Source: Laccaria trichodermophora (Eukaryota; Basidiomycota; Agaricomycetes; Agaricales; Hydnangiaceae). From it: DNA of 64,000 nucleotides. Position 1 is the stretch's first letter; every line of letters begins with the position of its first letter. Positions 11,600 to 21,654 of this stretch are shown here, in pieces. Position numbers and translations under genes: made by a program. Location: contig JACTVC010000001.1 of assembly GCA_018417955.1 (NCBI GenBank), forward strand, positions 1,922,001-1,986,000. The letters are read 5' to 3'. The notes under the pieces were generated by a model. It was not told the DNA's origin, searched no databases, and saw only the letters and a list, made by a program, of their open reading frames with translations.

Positions 11600-11762
11600 G
11601 CCAGTGAGTGCCATGCCGTAGGTGTGGGTCTAAAGCTTGTAATAACAATCATGGTCCACAATGAGTAAGCCAGAGGAACAAGGGCATGCTCATATTAGGA
11701 TATGACAAGCTTTAGACCCGCACCTATGGCATGGCACTTGCTAATGCCTGGCCATGCCTCTG
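11600..11762. repeat. Short inverted repeat
   Basis: About 45 bp around 11605-11645 (with GCCATGCCGTAGGTGTGGG and CTAAAGCTTGT) recurs inverted at about 11708-11755, centred near 11675. It probably marks a small foldback element or a fragment of one. There are no coding features. Confidence 0.55.
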
Positions 11763-11799
11763 GTGCTTGGTCACAGCTTGCCAGGGGCATGCCCCCTGG

Positions 11800-12073
11800 A
11801 CCTGCTGGTACACATGTTTAATCCCAGTTTTGATACACATTTTTTATCCCAGTTCATGTTCAATCCAACTTCTGGTACACATATTTAATCCCAGTTCTGG
11901 TACACATTTTTTATCCCAGCTCTGGTGTACAGCTTTCATCTGAATCATCAATGTTAGACTTAGACCTGGACTTAAAGTACAGCACTCACTTCGCTCAGCC
12001 ATGCCTTGCCAGGGGCAAGCTGTCCCCCCAGTACACATATTTAATTCCAGTTCTGGTACACATCTCTAATCCC
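11800..12073. repeat. TACACAT...AATCCCAGTT minisatellite background
   Basis: A unit of about 28-30 bp, typified by GGTACACAT followed by TTTAATCCCAGTTCT, is repeated here and again at 14205-14340, 16050-16110 and 16770-16810. It ends in a conserved GAATCATCAATGTTAGACTT block. The TTTACC-terminus elements A and B1 are inserted in copies of this background, so comparing copies reveals their empty sites. Confidence 0.65.
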
Positions 12074-12081
12074 TGTTTTGG

Positions 12082-14077
12082 GAGGTCTTTACCATCCCCC
12101 ATGAGTTCTGGTGGATTCCAAGCAGAATGTCAGAATTCCATGGAATTCCAATGGAAACCAGTTGGCTGGAGCCTCAGCCATTTTGGTTTCCAATTCCATG
12201 GAAATTCCAATGGAATCCAATGGAATCCAGTGGAAATGGTCAGAATCCAGGAGCCTCCCAGAACAGTTTCCATTGGAATCCATTGGAATTCCAACCAGAT
12301 TCCATGGAATTCCAATGGAAAGTACATTCCAGTTCCATTCCAATGGATTCCATCAGAATTCCAAAGAAATGCAGTGATTGCAGTTGTTATTATAATATAA
12401 TAAAAATAATTACATGAACAGGGATTGAACCATAGCCTCGGGAGACAACATGGGAAGTAGAAGGACCATTATTACCACTAAGCCATACAACCATTAAAGG
12501 GCATAGAACTACTAGTTAATATATGTCATTTTTGTGTTCACCTTCCCAAACGAGCATCGGCAAACGCCAATGCACAATTTCGTGCCATCAACAACCCTCA
12601 ACCCTCTTCTTCCTTAACTCCCACCATCCTCCATGACAGCCCTCCCTTGCCTCAGCCCCACCACATCACCCATGGCCACCACCGCCCACTACTGTTGTCA
12701 ACCACCCACACCAACCTCAGCACATGCAAAAGACGATGGCAACAACGTGCCAATGCCACATCACCACCCCCAGTAGCCAAACGAGTGCCTGCCACATCCA
12801 CAGCAGATAGTGAAGATGACGTGGCACATCCAGAGGGACCGTTGATGTGCCACGTCATCGAAGGTGAGTCCATCCCCCCCTCTCATGTCCTCTTTCACAC
12901 TGAGTGCAGGAGCCATGTTGCCATTGGCGATGTGGCAACCATATGACAAGCAATCACAAATGATGTACAACCACGACACTACCATGACACACCACCACCA
13001 TCATATGGCGATGTGACAACAACAACACAGCACAACACGACAACAACGACCCACGATGACAATGGATGACTACCAAGCCACAACCACATCCACCATGCAT
13101 GGATGGATAACAACCAACCCACGACCACCACCACACATGACCATGGCCAGAATGCAACAATGACACGACCATGCCCATGAGGATGACGAGGACGACACAT
13201 CAATGGACCATGACAACGACGAGCACAATGCATCAATGAGGAGCATGATGATGCGTCAACAACGAAGACCACGACACGTCAACAACCAGGATGACGATGT
13301 GACAACAACAAGCACAAGCATGATGTGTCAATGACAAAGACCACGACACGTTGAAGGACCACCACCATGACGCGTGGATGACCAGGACGATGACACATTG
13401 AAGGACCACCACCACAATGCATGAACGACCGGGACGACGACATGTCAAAGGACCAGGACAACGACGACGTGTCAACGACCAGGATGAGGACAACACATCA
13501 ATGGCAAGCATGAGTGGTGGGACACCATGTGAGTACCCATCACTGTCTCCCCCTCCATCACACCACAGCACTCCCTCCCTGCCTCCCCCTCTCTCCCTCC
13601 CTCCCCCTCCCTCCATCACTCCCTCCCCCTCCTCCATCACTCCACTGGCTCCCCCTCCCTCACTCACTCCCCACCATATTAGTTCAATACTTTTTGTACA
13701 TAGTTATCAATACAATATGTATTTTCAATCATCACTTTTGTATGAAATTCTAAGGTAAGTTACAAAAAGTGGTTAGGTAATGGGTGGAGGAGTGATAAGT
13801 ATTAGTTATTCAGGGTTGAAGTTGGAATCTGTTGGAATGAAGTTGGAATCTGTTGGAATTCCACTTGGAATGTGTTGGAACAAAGTTGGAATGTGTTGGA
13901 ATTCCACTTGGAATCTGTCGGAATGAACTTGGAATCTGTCGGAATTCCACTTGGAATCCAGTGGAATCCACAGGAATCTGAGATTTCTACCATTCCGGTG
14001 GATTCTGAATGGAATTCCAACACTCCACTGGATTCCACCATAATCCACTGGAACTCATGTGGGAAGGTAAAGTACAG
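12082..14077. mobile_element. TTTACC-terminus element A, non-autonomous
   Basis: The element is 1,996 bp and flanked by the 8-bp direct repeat TGTTTTGG (12074-12081 and 14078-14085). Its ends are GAGGTCTTTACC on the left and, reversed, CTGTACTTTACC on the right, followed inward by CATGAGTTC in both. The paralogous background copy near 16110-16120 reads CTGCTCTTTTGGTACT without any insert, which supports these boundaries. Subterminal zones (12105-12365 and 13805-14045) are dense in GGAATTCCA/TGGAATC words. The core has a CAACGACGA/ATGAC satellite (12940-13500) and a pyrimidine tract (13545-13670). There is no transposase; frames in the core are low-complexity. The 8-bp duplication fits hAT, P or Zisupton/KDZ-type integration. 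Confidence 0.8.
12421..12492 (-). ncRNA. tRNA-like Pol III promoter module in element A
   Basis: Read on the minus strand, this 72-nt stretch has TGGCTTAGTGG (12485-12475), a full match to the A-box consensus TRGYNNARNNG. GGTTCAATCCC (12431-12421) contains a full match to the B-box consensus GWTCRANNC. The gap is 43 nt, a normal tRNA spacing. D-arm- and T-arm-like parts are present, but I find no paired acceptor stem, so it is not a functional tRNA gene. An AT-rich tail with T runs follows. A tRNA-derived SINE or tRNA pseudogene inside the element is the likeliest reading. Confidence 0.6.
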
Positions 14078-14384
14078 TGTTTTGGTACTGACATTTTATT
14101 TAAATTTAAATTTTCTAAAATACACTTTAACCTGCACCTATGGTGGCACTCACTGCACTTGGACAGCTCAAAGTTACACTTTCTGCACCTATGGCATGGA
14201 CCCAGTACACATGTTTAATTCCAGTTTTGGTACACATGTTTTATCCCAGTTCCAGTGCACATGTTTAATCCCACTTCTGGTACACATATATTCAATCTCC
14301 ATTCTGATACACATTTTTAATCCCAGTTCTGGTGCATATCTTTCATCTGAATCATCAATGTTAGACTTAAACCTGGACACAGCA
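14078..14384. repeat. Minisatellite background between elements A and B1
   Basis: This is a copy of the TACACATGTTTAATCCCAG background, including CACCTATGG and GCACTCACTGCACTTGG words that recur near 16155-16190 and 16725-16745. No gene is seen. Confidence 0.6.
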
Positions 14385-14393
14385 CTTGTGTTG

Positions 14394-16012
14394 CAGTACT
14401 TTACCATCCCCCACATAATCCACATGGACTCCACTGGATTCCACTGGATTCCACTGGACTTCACTACATACTGGCAATATCCACAAATCTGGACTCCACT
14501 GGACTGCAAGCACAAAACTGGACTGGACTGGACTGGACTGGACTGCAAATCACAAAACTGGACTGGACTGGACTGGACTGGACTCTCCCAACACAAAACT
14601 GGACTGGACTGGACTGCCACAGACCTAAGTTAATCCAGAATTCCTAAACTTAGACTTCAAAACAAAAAATAAAATTGAAGTATATTTATTAATTAAATTA
14701 ATTAAATTTACATAGATTCTATGTTACAGAGGGGGGAGGGAGGGGGAAGGGAAAGGGAAAGGGAGGGGAAGAGAGGAATGAATAGAGAGGGGAGGGAGCA
14801 AGGAAGGGGGAAGGAAAGGGAGGGGGGGAGAGAGGAGCAAGGAAAGGGGGAGGGGGGAAAGGGGGAGAGGGAGTGAAGGGGGGAGAGAGTGGAGAGGAGT
14901 GGGAGTGGTGAAGAGACGAGGTAGTGATAGGGGGAGAGAGTGGAGGGGAAGGGTGGTGCTGCTGGGCGCTCATCGCCGTTCTGCACTGGTGTCGGCGGTG
15001 GTGGGCACTTGTTGTTTTTTGTGGACATGTCATTTTTTGGGTGTCGTTCGTTGTCACATGTCATCGTTGTCGTTGTGTCATCATCGTGGTGTGTCATCGA
15101 CCCCACGTGTATTCATCGTTGCGTGTCGTCGTCGTCATCATGTGTCATTGTTGTCGTCCCCACGTGTAGTCGTCGACGTGTGTCATTGTTGTCGTGTGTT
15201 GTTGTCGTGTGTTGTCATCGTCGTGTGTTGTTGTCATCGCGTGTCGTCCCCGCGTGTAGTCATCATCGTCGTCCTCGCGTGTCGTCGTCGTCCTTGTGTG
15301 TTGTTGTTGTTGTCGCGTGCTGCTGGCGCCTGTTGTGGTGAGAATGGGGCATTGGGGTGGTGGGGCATACATACCGTTGGCCCATGACGTGGCCACATCA
15401 TGGGCGCTGTCCCTTGTTCTTGGCCTGTCCTTCCATGTTGGTGTGGGCGCGGGCGTTGTTAGCGTGGGGGGTGTTGGTGTTGGTGTTGGCAGCGTTGGAA
15501 TTGACGTGGGCAGCGTTGGCGTTGGCAGCGTTGGAGGGGAGTGGTAAAGGGTGGTGGTGGTGGTGGTGGAAGGGAATGGGATGGTCACAGAAGTGTGACC
15601 ATGCTGCAAATAGAAGACATGACGATATGGCACGCCCTCACGTAAGTCACATGACCTCACCCTGCAGACTGAACAAAATCATGAATCCTTATTGCAGCTA
15701 TCACTGACCCACACTATATGTAAATTATAACTCTTCCATTCATTGATCAATAAAAGCTTGTATATTGTATAGTCTATTTTCGCTTTTTTAGTAGTATTCA
15801 TATATAATAATAATAATATACTGGAATAACTGGAATCCACTGGACTCCACTGGACTCTGACTGGACTCAGGAAAGTGGCTGGCAGTCCAGTGGGAGTCCA
15901 CTGGACTGGACTGGACTGGACTCCAGTGGACTGGGCATTCTGCCAGCCAATCTGGCCTGGTAAGAGGGCCACTGGAGTCCATATGGATTACGTGGGGGAG
16001 GGTAAAGACCTC
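14394..16012. mobile_element. TTTACC-terminus element B1, non-autonomous
   Basis: The element is 1,619 bp between direct repeats CTTGTGTTG (14385-14393 and 16013-16021). Its ends are CAGTACTTTACC (left) and GGTAAAGACCTC (right). From left to right: subterminal TGGACTCCA/CTGGACTGGA repeats (14425-14630), an AT-rich block (14640-14720), a G/A-rich tract (14730-14960), a GTCGTCGTGTG satellite (15040-15320), a GTTGGCAGCGTTGG repeat (15440-15545), a second AT-rich block and the second subterminal zone (15835-15985). It lies in the opposite orientation to elements A and B2. The empty-site counterpart in the background copy near 11985-12000 (CAGCACTCACTTCGCTCAG) supports the boundaries. There is no transposase gene. 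Confidence 0.8.
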
Positions 16013-16238
16013 CTTGTGTTGCTCAGCTGTGCCTTGCCTTTGGCAAGCTGTCCCCCCAGTACACATGTTTAATTCTAGTTCTGGTACACATTTTTAATCC
16101 CTGCTCTTTTGGTACTTACATTTTATTGAATTTTGATATTACATTCTAACCTGCACCTATGGTGTAGCACTCACTGCACTTGGCCAGCTTGCCAAAGGCA
16201 AGCCCCTTGAGCTACATGTTTCTCAAAGGTTACACTTT

Positions 16239-16715
16239 ACAGCACTTCCACTTTGTGATGAGATTCCACTTTTTTTTTTTCCATGGCTTACCTTATTTGG
16301 CTTGGGCAATGAAATTGCCCCAACACCATTTGGATGCAGAAAAAAAGAAGCATTGCAGGAAAAACATGGTCAATAGGTCCAGTTATGCCCAAAAGATCTT
16401 TTTTTTGTTCTTTACGACATGTCTTGGTGCAATAAGTGATGCCTGACAAAAGGTTGGGATGGTGAGAAGATTAGCTAAGTGGTTTCTGGCAAAGCCTGCT
16501 CCCTTGGTCAGTGTCTTGCCCTGCAACACCTTCATGTTTGAGTGACAAATCTATCAGACAGAAAGGAAGAAAGTTACTTTTCATGCAAAATGTGAATTTT
16601 CTTTGAGCTAAAACATGACTTTCCTCATATCTCTGAGGAAGCTTAGAATAATTCTCAATCAGGAAATCATGTAAAAAGAAAAATGTGGAACCTCATTACA
16701 AAGTGGAAGTGCTGT
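16239..16715. mobile_element. Small MITE-like element with about 37-bp inverted ends
   Basis: ACAGCACTTCCACTTTGT at the left end is mirrored at the right end (GGAAGTGCTGT up to 16715), and pairing continues through GAGATTCCAC. The interior is 400 bp of AT-rich non-coding sequence. I could not identify a target duplication. Confidence 0.55.
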
Positions 16716-17307
16716 AATCTGATAGCACTCACTGCACTTGGCCAGCTTGCCAGGGCAATCCCCCTGGACCTCCCAGTGCATATGTTTAATCCCAGTTCTG
16801 ACACACATTTTATTTTAATCATCAAAGTTAAACTGCTCTCATCCTAAACTGCTCTCATTCAAATTTTTATCCCAATCCAAACTATCAAAGTTACATTTAA
16901 ATCCACACTAATATAGTCCTGCATTTTGTACTGTAAATGCAATCAGCCATACAAAGTTGGCCATATTTTTGGTTTTTCAACCCTTGGCTATGGCTTACAC
17001 AGTACCATACCATGCACCATAAATTACAGTTCAGTAGGTCAATGATGAAAATCTGTTGAGCAACTAAAATTCATCTGAAATCTAATCTGCACAGATCTCA
17101 AAGTAGGAGAAATATACAGGGAAGTGGAGGGTAAAAAATAGTACAGAGAAAGCGAAGTTGAGGCTGCTCACAAAAACACTCACAAAAAATTAATGCAGCA
17201 CTATACAATTACAGAATGTGGTTGGGAGCTACCAACACAATGTTCTGTGGCCTGTGGTCACACTGTGTGACATTCCTGGCAAATGCTGCTGATGCAGCTC
17301 AGTAAAA
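16716..17307. other. Non-coding background
   Basis: It contains one more degenerate minisatellite copy (16735-16810) and then AT-rich sequence with no supportable gene. The last part probably belongs to the 5' flank of the retroelement that resumes after element B2. Confidence 0.4.
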
Positions 17308-17315
17308 GACAAAGT

Positions 17316-18836
17316 GAGGTCTTTACCATCCCCCACGTAATCCATATGGACTCCACTGGACTCCAGTGGATTCCAGTGGCCCTCTTACCAGGCCAGATTG
17401 GCTGGCAGAATGCCCAGTCCAGTCCAGTCCAGTCCAGTCCACTGGACTATGAGTCCAGTCAGAGTCCAGTGGAGTCCAGTCCAGTCATTCCAGTATATTA
17501 TTATTATTATATATGAATACTACTAAAAAAGCAAAAATAGACTATACAATAAACTTACATTTTAATGATCAATGAAAGGAAAGGTTATAATTTACATATA
17601 GTGTGGGTCAGTGATAGCTGCAATAAGGATTTATGATTTTGTTCAGTCTGCGGGGTGAGGTCATGTGACTTACTTGAGGGCGTGCCATATCGTCACGTCT
17701 CCTGTTTGCGGCATGGTCACACCTCCGTGACCATCCCATTCCCTTCCACCACCACCACCTCTATCACTGCCCACGCCAATGCCGCCCACGCCAACTCCGC
17801 CCACATTAACGCCGCCCACATCAACGCCGCCCACATCAACGCCACCCACATCAACGCCGCCCACATCAACGCCGCCCACGCCAACGCCGCCCACGCCCAT
17901 GCCCACGCCAACGTGGAAGGACAGGCCAAGAACGAGGGACGGCGCCCATGACGTGTCAACGTCATGGGCCAAGGGTATGTCTGCCCCACCACCCCAATGC
18001 CCCGTACTCACCACGACAGGCGCCAGCGGCACGCAACAACAAAAACAACACACGAGGAGGCCAACGACACACAAGAACGACAACACGAAGACGACAACAC
18101 ACGACGACGACAACACGCCAGGATGACGATATGCGAGGACGACGACGACGCGCGAGGACGACAACACACGACGACGACGACTACACACTGGGACGACGAC
18201 ACACGACCACGACCACGACACGCGACCGCGACGACGACGACGACACGCGACCGACGACACGCGACGACGACAACTACACGCCGGGATGACGACACGCAAC
18301 CGACGACACGCGACGACGACGACTAACATGCTGGGACGACGACATGCGACAATGACGACGAACGAGTGCTGACGAAAACGCCGCCCCCACCACACCCGAA
18401 AAACGACGAGCGCCCGCCAGCGCTGAACGGCGACGAGGCCCCTTCACTCTCTCCCCCTTTCCCCCCTCCCCCTTTCCTTGCTCCTCTCTCCCCCCCTCCC
18501 TTTCCTTCCCCCTTCCTTGCTCCCTCCCCCCTCTATTCATTCCTCTCTTCCCCCTCCCTTTCCCTTTCCCTTCCCCCTCCCTCCCCCCTCTGTAACATAG
18601 AATCTATGTAAATTTAATTAATTTAATTAATAAATATACTTCAATTTTATTTTTTGTTTTCAAGTCTAAGTTCAGGAATTCTGGATTAACTTAGGTCTGT
18701 GGCAGTCCAGTCCAGTCCAGTTTTGTGTTGGGAGAGTCCAGTGGAGTCCAGTCCAGTCCAGTCCAGTCCAGTCCAGTCCAGTCCAGTGGAATCCAGTGGA
18801 ATCCATGTGGATTATGTGGGGGATGGTAAAGTATTG
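17316..18836. mobile_element. TTTACC-terminus element B2, non-autonomous
   Basis: The element is 1,521 bp flanked by GACAAAGT (17308-17315 and 18837-18844). Its ends are GAGGTCTTTACC and GGTAAAGTATTG. It is a close relative of B1 in the opposite orientation: CTGGACT/TCCAGT subterminal repeats, an AT block, a CCCACGCCAACGCCG repeat (17770-17910), a CGACGACAACACG satellite (18045-18360), a pyrimidine tract (18440-18595), an AT block (18600-18665) and a second subterminal zone. The 241-aa minus-strand frame at 17670-18395 is simple-repeat translation, not a gene. Confidence 0.8.
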
Positions 18837-19023
18837 GACAAAGTGGTTGCTTACATGATCTATTATGTAATAACTGTCACCATCCTCTCTTTATATATTG
18901 GATAATGCCCATGGCAGAACCAGATATTAACATGTACAAACACTAATGTATGTACATGAAGTTTTAGGAGTGCTTCTCCCCATCGCATGGATCTGGTTCT
19001 GATGCAAAGAACTACCTCTCGGC

Positions 19024-19030
19024 TATATAA
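19024..19030 (+). promoter_or_regulatory. TATA-like box of the DIRS-like retroelement
   Basis: TATATAA lies 60 bp upstream of the first ATG (19090) of the decayed retroelement, in a run GGCTATATAAATTTTT. The position fits a Pol II promoter. Inference only. Confidence 0.4.
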
Positions 19031-19089
19031 ATTTTTGACTCTCCACAATTGCTTGATAAGCTAAATCTATTCCTCTGACACCTTGCACA

Positions 19090-20512
19090 ATGACTGACAC
19101 TATGACCAACATCACCAACAACACTCAGCCTCGTGCTCTGCCTACCCATGGTGACACTCAGCCTTGTGCACCACATACCCACACCTCGCTGACGATTATC
19201 CAGCTCCTGAAGACTCTTTCACTGTTAACATCTTACAGAGGAACAAGAGAATTGAGGCTGAAAATGATGCCAGATCTGCCAAGACCCTGGACCATGTGCT
19301 AGACCCAACGGGTCACCTGCAACCTGGATCAGAAGTGGCATCCCTGATCACTATCGACACTGAAGATCTTGCCCAATCAAGGGTCCCATCTTTCATTGCC
19401 TCTGTCCAAGATTACATCTACAACAGTTTCATGAGGCACCTCACAGATGGAGAATTGAAGGAGAGGGATCAGAAGAAGAGGAAAGATGATGACATTTCTG
19501 CAGAGGAACTCAGAGTCTCTAAGAGGTGCTGCATGGATGGGGCCAATCATGTTGAAAGGGTTGTGGGGGAGCCCATTCCTATTGAGTTCTCCCAATCACT
19601 GTACAATACTGAGATCTGTGTTGCAGTGCTGCTACCTTTCTTCCTCACAAGGAACATATGAGCCCTCATCGATGAGGCATCTACCCTGCCTACAGTCAAA
19701 TCAAACCCCTCACCAGGTAAGACAAAGGGCACATATATTCTGAGCATTGACAAGCTATCAGCTTGTTTTGGTAAGGAGCTATCCCTCACATGCAGCCAGT
19801 GGTCTGAGGCCACTGCCAATATGTGGGCATTCTAGATCTCCAGAGACAAGTTGGGAACCGATGGTGAACATGTTGCCTGATTCAAGAAGCACTTTAACTT
19901 TTTCAACATGCTCAACAAAAGGGATGAACTTTATGACACATGGAAGGTGATGGAGCTGAAATTCTGTCAGGATCACTGAAGCCACCAACTCAAGTTCAGC
20001 GTGACAGACTATGACAAGGCACTTGGCCTGATTGAGGAGAGCCACAAGCTACAATGGGAATTCCATGATCTCATTGCCTCCTCACAGGTTCAGTGCTCAG
20101 GTCCATCCTACCATGGCAGTGCACCTTCCTCTTTCCAATGGAACTTGCCACAGGGTCCTGGCCAGCAGCACATTTCCCCCCAGTCCTTTCCATCAGGCAG
20201 CGGCAGGCCTCCCTCTGGTGCCATTTGCCTCATCTGCCCTGAGAAGGGGCACAACATATTTTTCCACCTCAAATGTGCCATCCTTGCTAAATTCACCAAT
20301 GGGAAAGCTGCATGGGTGAAGTGCAGCCCAGGTTTTGGCCTTTCCAGCCCAGACAACCAGGGCCTATGCATCAACTGGAACATTTGAGGTGCTGACGCAG
20401 CTTCCCAGTGTGCTTCCCTCCACAAAAGATGACCATCTCCACCTCTGCTCCTTCTGTGGCAGCAAGGGTCACCACACCTTATCATGGACCTGCTGCACCA
20501 AAGCCACTTGAG
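19090..20512 (+). pseudogene. DIRS-like retroelement, gag-like region
   Basis: Starting at ATG 19090, the frame shifts near 19170-19200 into SFTVNILQRNKRIEAENDAR, DHVLDPTGHLQPGSEVAS, ITIDTEDLAQSRVPSFIA, DQKKRKDDDISAEELRVSKR and EPIPIEFSQSLY. Further shifts and stops follow near 19650-20000. Near the end two zinc-knuckle-like clusters are readable: CLICPEKGH (about 20230) and CSFCGSKGHH...C (about 20450). I recognise the motif order from Agaricomycete retroelement polyproteins that precede a reverse transcriptase of DIRS type. Multiple frameshifts make it non-functional. Confidence 0.65.
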
Positions 20513-21562
20513 GACTCCCTCACCATGTCAACTCCCCCCCCTCACTTACACTGACTTCTCACTATCCATCTCCCCCCATTTACCTCTCCCATTTTCTACT
20601 GCCCTCCACTCTTCTATATTTGAATGTGTTCAGCACCCTTACAATTTGGGTGCATTCCACTCTCTCCTGCTCAAGCATGGCCTTGACTCCTGCTATCCTC
20701 TCCTCTACTTTAATCTCACCCATGGCCTCCCCCTGGGTTGAATGCCTGTGCTGACCAACACAGTCATCCTTGCTAACAATCCTTCAACCCATGCTTACAT
20801 GCCTGAGATACAAGATTACCTTCAGAAGGAACTCCTATCTGGCAGGATGTCAGGTCTGTTCTCTTGTGAAGAGACAGAACTCATCATGCAGGGGCCTTTC
20901 CAATCATCTCCACTCATTGTCTTGCTTCAACCCCAGCAACGTGGCATGACAAGGTCAGGAATTGCAGACACCTCTCCAAGGCATCCAAGCTGCATCCATC
21001 CATCAATTCACACATCCACAAAGAAGACTTCCCAACATGATTTGACCTGGTGTCAAAGGTGGCAGAAATTGTGAGTTCCCCTCCTTCTCAGTCCCTTCCC
21101 CACACTTTCTCAATGTTTATTATGTGCCCCTTTGTGTTTTGTGCATGGGGACACTTTTCTTCTTTTCTGCTCTATGGATTGAGATATTTGCATAACTTAT
21201 GCATTATCTCAGGCCTTTGTCCATGTACCTCTTGCACAACTTGCGCATATGTGTTCTCTCTCCTTTGATCACCTCATGGCATTTGTTCTACTACCAAGCT
21301 TTGCTCCCTACTTCCTCTATGTGCTTCCTACATGATTGACACTTACACATGCATGCAGATTGCTCTTGCCCCTCCTGGGACTCAGGCTTGCACATTGGAT
21401 ATCAAGGCTTTCCACCACACATGCCCTGTCTTGCCTTCGCACAAACCCTGGCTTGTCATTGGGGGTTTCCCTGGTCAATTCATTGTTGACCACACCCATC
21501 CTTTTGGCACCACTTGTGCTAGCAGCAATGCAGGCACAAGTATACATAGATGTCACTATAGT
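20513..21562 (+). pseudogene. DIRS-like reverse transcriptase, 5' part
   Basis: Readable blocks are HPYNLGAFHSLLLKHGL, YMPEIQDYLQKELLSGRMSG, MQGPFQSSPLIV, then (another frame) SINSHIHKEDFPT and FDLVSKVAEI. After a GT-AG gap at about 21072-21358 come IALAPPGTQACTLDIKAFH, TCPVLPSHKPWLV and FIVDHTHPFGTTCASSNAG. ACTLDIKAFHHTCPV corresponds to the first RT palm motif (aspartate plus downstream proline). There are several frameshifts and stops. The reading breaks at 21563, where a 6.9 kb element is inserted, and resumes at about 28458. Confidence 0.65.
21072..21358 (+). other. Probable spliceosomal intron inside the reverse transcriptase
   Basis: The 287-bp stretch begins GTGAGTTCCCC and ends CATGCATGCAG. 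Removing it joins KVAEI directly to IALAPPGTQACTLD in phase, giving a continuous RT-like sequence. The content is pyrimidine-rich and non-coding. It could instead be an unrelated insertion that mimics splice sites. Confidence 0.45.
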
Positions 21563-21654
21563 ACCATAACAATAGAAATTGACAATTGTCCCAATAAGTC
21601 ATAGGGCTACCCCAATGGGCCCAATACACATGGACACTATGGATCCATACCTGG

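Noticed and set aside
12421..12492. Functional tRNA gene
   Set aside because: A and B boxes are present, but no acceptor stem pairs and the anticodon stem is not convincing.
13233..13667. 144-aa frame in element A
   Set aside because: Satellite plus pyrimidine-tract translation.
17670..18395. 241-aa minus-strand open frame
   Set aside because: It is a translation of the CGA/ACG satellite (VVVACRR..., GGVDVGGVDV) with no protein-like complexity.
14394..18836. B1 and B2 as the two inverted arms of one 4.4 kb foldback element
   Set aside because: Each arm has both kinds of ends and its own, different flanking duplication (CTTGTGTTG and GACAAAGT), so they are two separate insertions in opposite orientation.
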